DNA of 22,545 nt from an uncultured Thalassolituus sp. (GTDB taxonomy: Bacteria > Pseudomonadota > Gammaproteobacteria > Pseudomonadales > Oceanobacteraceae). The DNA lies in NCBI GenBank assembly GCA_913054055.1, contig CAJXIT010000012.1, positions 1 through 22,545 of the forward strand, in the 5' to 3' direction. Shown here piece after piece: positions 15,686 to 22,545 of this stretch. Under the pieces are notes generated by a model. The model was not told the origin of the DNA. It searched no databases and saw nothing but the letters and a program-made list of their open reading frames with translations. Every line of letters starts with the position of its first letter. Position 1 is the first letter of the stretch. Position numbers and translations under genes: made by a program.

Positions 15686-18550
15686 ATGTCAAACGAATAC
15701 TATTTAAATAACCCACTGATCCATAAAGATCGTCAATTGGGTAACGCGTTTAGCGATTGGGTACAAACTTTTGATTGTTCACATATGCGTCCACTTATCA
15801 TCTGTCGCGGCCCAATTCGTATTGAAGCCATGGACGTATTTGAAGAAATGGGCATTGAACATTACGGCATTTTACTTTCTGAAAAAGACAGCATTGTTTA
15901 CCAAAATGCCTTAGCTCCGGAACTGCGCCAGCTAACCGACCCTAAGCGTGTGCACCGTGTGCCTGACTACACTGGAGTCGACAAAGAAGAACGCAACGTT
16001 CGCATTCAACAGATCATTAGCATTGCTAAAGAGAATGGCTACAACTCTATTTTCACTGGCTATGGTTTTATGGCCGAAGACGAAACCATGGTAAGCGCCA
16101 TGGAAGAAGCTGGCCTTAACTTTATTGGTCCATGCTCTAGAACTGTTCACGATGCAGGCCTTAAAGACGAAGCCAAGCGTACCGCACTAAAAGTCGGTGT
16201 GAGTGTGACACCCGGTTTGGACAACGCCACAGCCCTAACCATTCTGAAAAAACACAAAGATGAAAAGGCATTACTGGCATTAGTTAAAAAGCAAAAGCTG
16301 CCATTAAATAAAGAAAAATTTGAAGCCGCTGACGCATTAGAAGACAAAGCCGATGTGGTATTGGCCGCCGCCTACAAAAAAGGCGTGGACATTTATACCA
16401 TTGAAGAACTTCAAGCAACCATCGCCGAGCAAGTCATTGAAATTGGCAAACAATTCCCTGAAAACCGTATCCGTCTGAAATGCATTGGCGGCGGCGGTGG
16501 TAAAGGTCAGCGTATTTTACCTAACCCAGCATCATTTGAAGGTGAGTTAGAAGACCAGTTAGCAAAAGTGGCTGAATTAGCCCCTTCACTTGTATTAGAA
16601 ATTCTAAACGAAGTAAAAGCCACCGGTGCCGGTGATAATAAAAACATCTTGATTGAATTGAACATTGAAACCACCCGCCACCAAGAGATTCAAGTATTAG
16701 GTAATGGCGACTGGACACTGGCACTGGGCGGTCGTGATTGTTCATTGCAAATGCACGAGCAAAAATTACTAGAAGTATCCGTCACCGCTGAAGATTTAGA
16801 AAATGCACTTACCAGCGCAGTGAAAGAAGGCCGTGAAGTTGAATCTAAGGTGTTGAGCCAAGACATTAAAACTTTGCAAGCCATGGAAGAAGAAGCGGAA
16901 CGCTTTGCCGCTGCCGTTGGCTTAGACAGTGTGTCCACATTTGAATGTATCGTCGATCGTGACAAACACTTCTTTATGGAAATGAATACGCGCATTCAGG
17001 TTGAGCACCGCGTAACTGAGTTGTGTTACAGCCTAAAATTCTCAAACCCAGAGAATGAAAATGAATACTTTGTGGTAGAAAGTTTGGTAGAAGCCATGGT
17101 GCTGCTTGCCGCTCATCCTGAGAAGCTGCCTAAACCGACTCGTGTATTACGACATAACTCATCGGTTGAAGCCCGTTTAAATGCCACCAACCAAGCATTG
17201 GCCCCTCACGCTGGCGGTGTGATTGAATATTGGTCTGACGCTAAAAAAGGTGAAATCCGCGACGACCAAGGCATCAGTCTTCATAACCCAGATACCGACG
17301 TATTCATGAAGTACCATCTTGCCGGTGCGTACGACAGTAATATTGCATTGCTATTAACCGTGGGTGATAACCGCTTAGGCACCTATGATGCCATGGCAGA
17401 AGTATTGCGCAGCACAGTGCTGCAAGGTAAAGACTTAGCCACCAACCTTGAATTCCATTATGGTCTAGTTAACTGGTTCATTGGCAATAACATTAATGCC
17501 CGTCCAACCACAAAATTCATTGTGCCTTATTTAACGGCGGTGGGTTTGTTAAAACAAACCGCCAACAATTTAGATATTAATTACGCGTATAAACAGATTT
17601 GCAACGGTTTGCTATCAAGTGCAGAAACACCTGAAGACAAACAGGCCATGACCGATGTATTAACTCGTAAACAGTTACTATTGTCTCGCCCAATTCAGCG
17701 TATGTTTAACGAACCCCATGTTTTATCAGGCTGGTTAAGCATCAATCAGCACAACTTTAGCATTGATGAAAATGGTGCTGTACTTTGGTTAGAAAATCCA
17801 ATTCAAGTACTGGCCGATACCTATCATTATTTGAACATGGATCTAAACAAAACCGATCCAGCTGCTACCATGATTTGGGATCATGACAACGACGTATTAC
17901 AAGCCGCGCTGGCATTCTATGCTGAGCTTGAAAAACGCCTAGCTGAAAACGGGCAAGAAAATTTAGACTTTATTGAAATATCTGAAATTTTAGATGGCCC
18001 AACCCCAGAAGGGTTTGATGATGACATTTGGTTAGCGGAACAAAATGCGCACTTAGGCTACCAAGCCGGTTGCGAGATACTATCTCTGCTACCTTTCACT
18101 GCTTTTAAAACAGAGTTTTTCCAATTAAATGTGAATGAAGACCTAAGTATATTCATTCCTGAAAAACTGCTAGACGAAGACCTGCAAGTGAAAATGGCCA
18201 AAGTATTGGTGCCGCCTCCGGTTGCGAAAAGCGATGAAATTCTAGCGGCCTCTGGCGGCATGTTCTACAGCTGTGAGGCACCGGGCATGCCACCGTTTGT
18301 TGAGGAAGGCTCACACTTTGAAGCTGGCCAGCCGTTATACATTGTTGAAGTTATGAAGATGTTTAACAAGGTCAACGCGCCTTTCTCCGGCACCATTGAA
18401 AAAATATTGGTAGGCGAAGATGGCACCATTATCAAAAAAGGTCAGCCCCTGTTTAAAATCACCCCTGACGAAGTGGTGATTGAAGAATCGGCTGCGGATA
18501 TTAAAGCTCGCAGAGAAAGTGAAACAGACGCGTTTATTAAGGCGCTGTAA
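15686..18550 (+). CDS. Biotin carboxylase/BCCP fusion, probable propionyl-CoA carboxylase alpha subunit (long atypical form)
   Basis: A 954-aa protein counted from ATG 15686 (960 aa from GTG 15668). The biotin carboxylase domain fills the N-terminal half: FTGYGFMAED (replacing the usual HPGYGFLSEN), glycine loop GGGGGKGQ (268-275) and EMNTRIQVEHR. A C-terminal biotinyl domain carries EVMKM with biotin Lys891. It is about 280 residues longer than ordinary PccA. Part of the excess is a Lys/Ala/Glu-rich insert of about 60 residues before the glycine loop; the rest is a long linker region before the biotinyl domain. It lies 98 nt after the carboxyltransferase gene and should be its partner. The start is uncertain: GTG 15668 has AGGAG at 8 nt, whereas ATG 15686 has no clear ribosome site but gives a more natural N-terminus. 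Confidence 0.88.
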   Translation: MSNEYYLNNPLIHKDRQLGNAFSDWVQTFDCSHMRPLIICRGPIRIEAMDVFEEMGIEHYGILLSEKDSIVYQNALAPELRQLTDPKRVHRVPDYTGVDKEERNVRIQQIISIAKENGYNSIFTGYGFMAEDETMVSAMEEAGLNFIGPCSRTVHDAGLKDEAKRTALKVGVSVTPGLDNATALTILKKHKDEKALLALVKKQKLPLNKEKFEAADALEDKADVVLAAAYKKGVDIYTIEELQATIAEQVIEIGKQFPENRIRLKCIGGGGGKGQRILPNPASFEGELEDQLAKVAELAPSLVLEILNEVKATGAGDNKNILIELNIETTRHQEIQVLGNGDWTLALGGRDCSLQMHEQKLLEVSVTAEDLENALTSAVKEGREVESKVLSQDIKTLQAMEEEAERFAAAVGLDSVSTFECIVDRDKHFFMEMNTRIQVEHRVTELCYSLKFSNPENENEYFVVESLVEAMVLLAAHPEKLPKPTRVLRHNSSVEARLNATNQALAPHAGGVIEYWSDAKKGEIRDDQGISLHNPDTDVFMKYHLAGAYDSNIALLLTVGDNRLGTYDAMAEVLRSTVLQGKDLATNLEFHYGLVNWFIGNNINARPTTKFIVPYLTAVGLLKQTANNLDINYAYKQICNGLLSSAETPEDKQAMTDVLTRKQLLLSRPIQRMFNEPHVLSGWLSINQHNFSIDENGAVLWLENPIQVLADTYHYLNMDLNKTDPAATMIWDHDNDVLQAALAFYAELEKRLAENGQENLDFIEISEILDGPTPEGFDDDIWLAEQNAHLGYQAGCEILSLLPFTAFKTEFFQLNVNEDLSIFIPEKLLDEDLQVKMAKVLVPPPVAKSDEILAASGGMFYSCEAPGMPPFVEEGSHFEAGQPLYIVEVMKMFNKVNAPFSGTIEKILVGEDGTIIKKGQPLFKITPDEVVIEESAADIKARRESETDAFIKAL

Positions 18551-18561
18551 ACCTAACAATA

Positions 18562-18629
18562 TATCGCGCGCAAGCGCCCTCCCACATAATTAAATATGTG
18601 TCACAATGTGGGAGCCGCTTGGGGCGATA
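18562..18629. repeat. Inverted pair of REP-like elements (GTGGGAG subtype)
   Basis: Reverse-oriented copy at 18562-18586 (TATCGCGCGC...CTCCCACA) and forward copy at 18607-18629 (TGTGGGAG...GGGGCGATA), separated by 20 AT-rich bases. They fill the gap between the biotin carboxylase and epimerase genes. As RNA the two arms can pair with each other into one long hairpin, with a bulge. Confidence 0.7.
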
Positions 18630-18639
18630 AGAGGATCAA

Positions 18640-19050
18640 ATGATGATTACCGGTTTAGACCATATCGCAATCGCTGTACCTGACTTAGAAAAAGCCATTT
18701 CTCGTTTCATGGAAGACTTTGGCTTAGCATTTAATGGCAAAGAAGATGTTAAAAGTGCAAAAACCAGCACCGCATTCTTCCCTTTGGATAAGACTCAGAT
18801 TGAATTGGTACATCCATTAAATGGCGAAGGCCCCATCCAAAAATACATAGAAAAGAAAGGTGGCGGTATGCATCACCTTTGTTTTCGCAGTGACAACATT
18901 GAAGAAGACATTGAACGCTTAACCGCTAAGGGTTATCAGTTTTTGTCAGATGCGCCTACGATAGGTGCCCATAACTGTAAAGTGATTTTTATACACCCTA
19001 AATCATGTGATGGCGTATTGATTGAATTGAATCAGTCAATGGATCATTAA
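18640..19050 (+). CDS. mce: Methylmalonyl-CoA epimerase
   Basis: A 136-aa VOC (glyoxalase/bleomycin-resistance) fold protein that interconverts (S)- and (R)-methylmalonyl-CoA, linking the carboxylase to the mutase. The metal ligands expected for the family are visible: His8 in LDHIAIAV, Gln53 in KTQIELVHP, His78/79 in GGGMHHLCF and Glu129 in GVLIELN. Length is typical. Two ATGs are tandem (18640 and 18643); GAGG (18631-18634) is spaced 5 and 8 nt from them, so 18643 is slightly better placed. Neighbours on both sides belong to the same pathway. Confidence 0.95.
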   Translation: MMITGLDHIAIAVPDLEKAISRFMEDFGLAFNGKEDVKSAKTSTAFFPLDKTQIELVHPLNGEGPIQKYIEKKGGGMHHLCFRSDNIEEDIERLTAKGYQFLSDAPTIGAHNCKVIFIHPKSCDGVLIELNQSMDH

Positions 19051-19057
19051 TTGAACC

Positions 19058-19206
19058 TGTAGGAGTCGAGCCTGCTCGCGATACCTACAACCTAATTTTT
19101 ATCATTAACGAAACGGTAGTATGAAATCTAATTAGATTACACACCACCTTACAGCTTTAGCTAGAATGACTGATACGGATATCGCGAGCAGGGCTCGACT
19201 CCTACA
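19058..19206. repeat. Inverted pair of REP-like elements before the mutase gene
   Basis: Forward copy at 19058-19083 (TGTAGGAGTCGAGC...CTCGCGATA) and reverse copy at 19180-19206, differing from its mirror by one extra C. Between them lie CCTAATTT (19091-19098) and a perfect 14-base palindrome AATCTAATTAGATT (19125-19138). The layout resembles a BIME. The first copy is identical over 26 bases to the one at 21412. Confidence 0.85.
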
Positions 19207-19250
19207 GTATTAGGCTTAAATAAACGCTACCGGATATCGGGCCAAGCAAA

Positions 19251-21392
19251 ATGACAGATAAAAAATACACATACGAAGAATGGGCCGCACTTGCCACCAA
19301 GCAAATGAAAGGTCTAACACCGGAAGAAATGGAATGGCATACACCTGAAGGTGTACCCATTAAAGTGCTTTACACCAAAGATGATGTAAAAGATTTAGAG
19401 TTTACTGAAACCTTTCCCGGTATGGCCCCTTATGTTCGTGGCCCTATGGCCACCATGTACGCAGGCCGCCCCTGGACCATTCGTCAGTATGCGGGCTTCT
19501 CTACCGCTGAAGAATCCAATGCCTTTTACCGCAAAAACTTAAAAGCCGGTGCACAAGGTGTGTCCGTTGCATTTGATTTAGCCACCCACCGTGGTTACGA
19601 CTCTGATCATGAGCGCGTAACCGGTGACGTGGGTAAAGCGGGCGTGGCCATTGATTCAGTTGAAGACATGAAGATTTTATTCAATGAAATTCCATTGGAT
19701 AAGGTTTCTGTTTCTATGACCATGAACGGTGCGGTATTGCCTATTCTTGCCAACTACATTGTGGCAGCCGAAGAGCAAGGTGTTTCACAAGATAAACTTT
19801 CAGGCACCATTCAAAATGATATTTTAAAAGAGTTTATGGTGCGTAATACTTATATTTACCCACCTACCCCGTCCATGAAAATCATTGGGGATATCATTGC
19901 TTACACCTCAGGTAACATGCCTAAGTTTAATAGCATTTCTATTTCTGGTTATCACATTCAAGAAGCCGGTGCCGATGCCGCCCTTGAACTGGCGTATACT
20001 TTAAGTGATGGTCGCGAATACGTGCGCACCGCCATTAATGCTGGATTAGACGTGGATAAGTTTGCACCACGCTTATCATTTTTTTGGGGCATATCCATGA
20101 ACTTTTACATGGAAATTGCCAAGCTGCGTGCAGGGCGCTTATTGTGGAACCGTATCATGGCGGAATTTAATCCCACTAACCCTAAGTCGTCTATGCTGCG
20201 TACTCACTCGCAAACCTCTGGCTGGTCGTTAACCGAGCAAGACCCATACAACAATGTGGTGCGTACCACCATTGAAGCCATGGCTGCGGTATTTGGTGGT
20301 ACTCAATCACTGCATACCAACGCATTGGATGAAGCGGTGGCACTGCCTACCGAATTCAGTGCGCGTATTGCACGAAATACACAAATCATTATCCAAGAAG
20401 AAACCGGCATTCCTCAGGTGGCGGATCCATGGGGCGGCTCTTACATGATGGAATCTCTGACTCAGCAAATGGCTGATAAAGCCTGGGCATTGATTGAAGA
20501 GATTGAAGAAAAAGGCGGTATGGCAAAAGCCATTGAACAAGGTTTACCAAAACTGCGCATTGAAGAAAGTGCCGCGAAAAAACAAGCACGCATTGACCGT
20601 GGCGAAGATGTGATTGTAGGTGTGAATAAATACCAGCTAGAAAAAGAAGATGACTTAGACATTCTTGAAGTGGATAACGTGGCGGTGCGTGAATCTCAAA
20701 TTAAGCGCCTGAAAAGCATTAAAGCATCTCGTGATACTGCGGCGGTAACACAAGCCCTAGCGGACATAACAGCTTCAGCCAAGAGTGGACAGGGCAATCT
20801 GCTAGACTTAGCAGTAAAAGCCGCACGCTTACGTGCCACTGTTGGAGAAATCTCAGACGCCATGGAAGAAGAGTTCGGCCGCTACCAAGCAGAGTCTCGT
20901 ACCATCAGTGGTGTATACGGCGCCCCTTATGAAGACGATGCCGATTGGCAAGCCATTAAATCGGATATTGAAAACTTTGAAGGCCAACATGGCCGTCGCC
21001 CACGCATGCTTGTATGTAAAATGGGACAAGACGGTCACGACCGCGGTGCCAAAGTCATTGCCACCGCCTTTGCTGATGTTGGATTTGATATCGATTTAAG
21101 CCCAATGTTTTCAACACCAGAAGAGGTGGCCAAACAAGCAGTAGAAAATGACGTTCACGTAGTGGGTGTCTCTTCTCAAGCGGCAGGTCATAAAACCTTG
21201 GTGCCGGCATTAATTGCAGAGCTTAAAAAACAAGGGGCCGATGACATTATTGTTGTGGCTGGGGGTGTGATTCCAAAACAAGATTATGATTATCTTTGGG
21301 ATGCGGGTGTAAAAGGTATTTTTGGGCCGGGTACCAAGATTCCAGTATCCGCGCGATCTGTTTTAGACGCCATTAATAAAGCGCAAGGGTAA
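19251..21392 (+). CDS. scpA: Methylmalonyl-CoA mutase (adenosylcobalamin-dependent)
   Basis: A 713-aa single-chain mutase that rearranges (R)-methylmalonyl-CoA to succinyl-CoA. The N-terminal TIM barrel has the family signature MYAGRPWTIRQYAGFSTAEE (79-98) that lines the substrate channel. The C-terminal B12-binding domain has the DxHxxG motif as DGHDRG (594-599), with His596 the axial cobalt ligand. Length fits the homodimeric/ScpA type. There is no strong ribosome site before ATG 19251. Upstream gap holds a REP pair; downstream, after another REP pair, is the MeaB chaperone gene. The enzyme needs vitamin B12; no B12 riboswitch or synthesis gene is in the window. Confidence 0.97.
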   Translation: MTDKKYTYEEWAALATKQMKGLTPEEMEWHTPEGVPIKVLYTKDDVKDLEFTETFPGMAPYVRGPMATMYAGRPWTIRQYAGFSTAEESNAFYRKNLKAGAQGVSVAFDLATHRGYDSDHERVTGDVGKAGVAIDSVEDMKILFNEIPLDKVSVSMTMNGAVLPILANYIVAAEEQGVSQDKLSGTIQNDILKEFMVRNTYIYPPTPSMKIIGDIIAYTSGNMPKFNSISISGYHIQEAGADAALELAYTLSDGREYVRTAINAGLDVDKFAPRLSFFWGISMNFYMEIAKLRAGRLLWNRIMAEFNPTNPKSSMLRTHSQTSGWSLTEQDPYNNVVRTTIEAMAAVFGGTQSLHTNALDEAVALPTEFSARIARNTQIIIQEETGIPQVADPWGGSYMMESLTQQMADKAWALIEEIEEKGGMAKAIEQGLPKLRIEESAAKKQARIDRGEDVIVGVNKYQLEKEDDLDILEVDNVAVRESQIKRLKSIKASRDTAAVTQALADITASAKSGQGNLLDLAVKAARLRATVGEISDAMEEEFGRYQAESRTISGVYGAPYEDDADWQAIKSDIENFEGQHGRRPRMLVCKMGQDGHDRGAKVIATAFADVGFDIDLSPMFSTPEEVAKQAVENDVHVVGVSSQAAGHKTLVPALIAELKKQGADDIIVVAGGVIPKQDYDYLWDAGVKGIFGPGTKIPVSARSVLDAINKAQG

Positions 21393-21411
21393 CTCCCTTT
21401 AACAAAATAAT

Positions 21412-21569
21412 TGTAGGAGTCGAGCCTGCTCGCGATACCAAAAGCCTAATTTAGATATATGTGTAAAGATGGCATTACATCTAATCATTATCTAAATTAG
21501 GTTTTTCACCATTCAAAGAAATGGCTTTAAATGAGTGTGTCGGTCTCGCGATCAGGCTCGACTCCTACA
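21412..21569. repeat. Inverted pair of REP-like elements before the meaB gene
   Basis: Forward copy at 21412-21437 (identical to 19058-19083) and reverse copy at 21544-21569, which carries a one-base change in the internal palindrome (CTGATC in place of CTGCTC) and GAGA in place of GATA at the tail. They flank an 18-bp inverted repeat described separately. Confidence 0.85.
21440..21506 (+). terminator. 18-bp inverted repeat nested in the REP pair; possible terminator
   Basis: Bases 21440-21457 pair with 21489-21506 (core CCTAATTTAGATA / TATCTAAATTAGG is perfect, with A/T pairs and one G-U at the base), loop 31 nt. The downstream arm ends in TTTTT, so the structure could act as an AT-rich terminator between scpA and meaB, or be part of a composite repeat. 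Confidence 0.4.
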
Positions 21570-21600
21570 ATACAAGATTTCATTCCACACTGTGGGAAAC

Positions 21601-22545
21601 ATGATAAACATCGATCAATTAAAAAGTGGTAACCGACGTGCTTTAGCCAAGGCCATCACCCTTGTTGAAAGCAAACTGGATCACCATCGCGAGCAAGCAC
21701 AGGATATTTTAAATACCCTGCTGCCAGAAACTGGCAACAGCATCCGTATTGGCATTACCGGTATTCCCGGCGTGGGCAAATCAACCTTCATTGAAGCCTT
21801 TGGTTTGTATTTAATTAGCCTGGGTAAAAAAGTGGCGGTTCTGGCAGTGGACCCTAGTTCTCCCATTCGTGGGGGCAGTATTCTTGGGGATAAAACCCGC
21901 ATGGAAATGCTAAGCCGTGAACAGAATGCATTTATACGCCCTAGCCCTTCTGAAGGCGCCTTAGGGGGCGTTGCTCAAAAAACTCGTGAAACCATGTTAC
22001 TTTGTGAAGCCGCTGGCTATGACGTGATTCTGGTGGAAACCGTCGGCGTAGGTCAAAGCGAATACGAAGTGGCCGCCATGGTGGATTTCTTTTTAGTCTT
22101 AATGCTGCCCAATGCCGGTGATGAACTTCAAGGGATCAAACGCGGCATCATGGAATTAGCCGATGCATTGGTCATTAATAAAGCCGACGGCGAAAGCATC
22201 AACCTTGCCCAGCAAACACAAGCTCATTACAAAAGCGCGTTTAAGCTTTTAAGTCATGACAGCTTTTGGCAACCACAAGTCAAAACCTGCTCAGCCATGG
22301 AAAAGCGCGCCATTAATGACGTATGGGACATGATTTGTGAATATCACACGCTCGCCAATGACAAGGGGGCGTTTGAAGGCAAACGTGCCAGACAAAACAA
22401 AGACTGGATGACAAAACTCATACATGAAATGTTGGAAATGAAATTAAATCAACATCCTGATGTAAAAGATTCACAGCCAAAACTTCAGCAAGATGTTTTA
22501 AAGCGACAAATTACCCCTTACAATGCGGCTAAGAAAATAATCGAC
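21601..22545 (+). CDS. meaB: Methylmalonyl-CoA mutase-associated GTPase MeaB (3' truncated by window edge)
   Basis: An open frame of 315 codons from ATG 21601 runs to the window end. It is a G3E-family P-loop GTPase (MeaB/ArgK) that protects and reloads adenosylcobalamin in methylmalonyl-CoA mutase. Motifs: Walker A GIPGVGKST (54-62), DPSSPIRGGSILGDKTRM (84-101), VETVGVGQSE (switch region) and NKAD for guanine specificity. GGGA (21594-21597) lies just before the ATG. It follows the mutase gene, as usual for this chaperone. The family is about 320-340 aa, so little is missing, mostly the C-terminal dimerisation helix. Confidence 0.93.
   Translation, partial: MINIDQLKSGNRRALAKAITLVESKLDHHREQAQDILNTLLPETGNSIRIGITGIPGVGKSTFIEAFGLYLISLGKKVAVLAVDPSSPIRGGSILGDKTRMEMLSREQNAFIRPSPSEGALGGVAQKTRETMLLCEAAGYDVILVETVGVGQSEYEVAAMVDFFLVLMLPNAGDELQGIKRGIMELADALVINKADGESINLAQQTQAHYKSAFKLLSHDSFWQPQVKTCSAMEKRAINDVWDMICEYHTLANDKGAFEGKRARQNKDWMTKLIHEMLEMKLNQHPDVKDSQPKLQQDVLKRQITPYNAAKKIID

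Noticed and set aside
20833..21099. 88-aa open frame on the + strand
   Set aside because: It overlaps the B12-binding part of methylmalonyl-CoA mutase in another frame and shows no protein signature.
18562..21569. Repeated elements as a possible CRISPR array
   Set aside because: Copies are in alternating orientation, unevenly spaced and separated by whole genes; the palindromic design fits REP elements.

Overview
This is a window of about 22.5 kb from a moderate-GC gammaproteobacterium. The gene content and REP-like elements suggest a marine member of the Oceanospirillales type, but this is inferred from style and not proven. Nearly all genes are on the + strand. The main content is two catabolic operons.

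Left edge (1-1510): the tail of an unidentified gene, then two divergently transcribed, paralogous hypoxanthine-type phosphoribosyltransferases. The minus-strand copy keeps a canonical PRPP loop; the plus-strand copy has a degraded one. A rho-independent terminator closes this block.

Guanidine block (about 1511-11743): a good sigma-54 (-24/-12) promoter precedes a long leader carrying a guanidine-I (ykkC) riboswitch. It is followed by an ABC importer (periplasmic binding protein, permease, ATPase), two urea-carboxylase-associated DUF1989 proteins (UAAP1/UAAP2, i.e. carboxyguanidine deiminase subunits), a 1209-aa biotin-dependent urea/guanidine carboxylase and an allophanate hydrolase. In the gap just before the carboxylase lies a second guanidine sensor of a different class: two hairpins with ACGA loops, the hallmark of guanidine-II (mini-ykkC). 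Together these genes would import guanidine, carboxylate it, deiminate it to allophanate and split that to ammonia and CO2. Nitrogen status (sigma-54) and guanidine itself (two riboswitch classes) would control the operon. This is the most notable system in the window.

Middle (11848-13557): an FMN/3Fe-4S glutamate-synthase-like protein with two N-terminal membrane helices, separated from the guanidine operon by a hairpin. A 359-bp gene-free region follows.

Propionyl-CoA block (13917-22545, runs off the window): carboxyltransferase subunit, an unusually long biotin carboxylase/BCCP subunit, methylmalonyl-CoA epimerase, methylmalonyl-CoA mutase and the MeaB/ArgK-type GTPase chaperone. This is the complete propionyl-CoA to succinyl-CoA route. 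All four gaps inside this block carry REP-like palindromic elements (TGTAGGAG/TGTGGGAG head, variable internal palindrome, GCGATA tail). One sits directly over the translation start of the biotin carboxylase gene.
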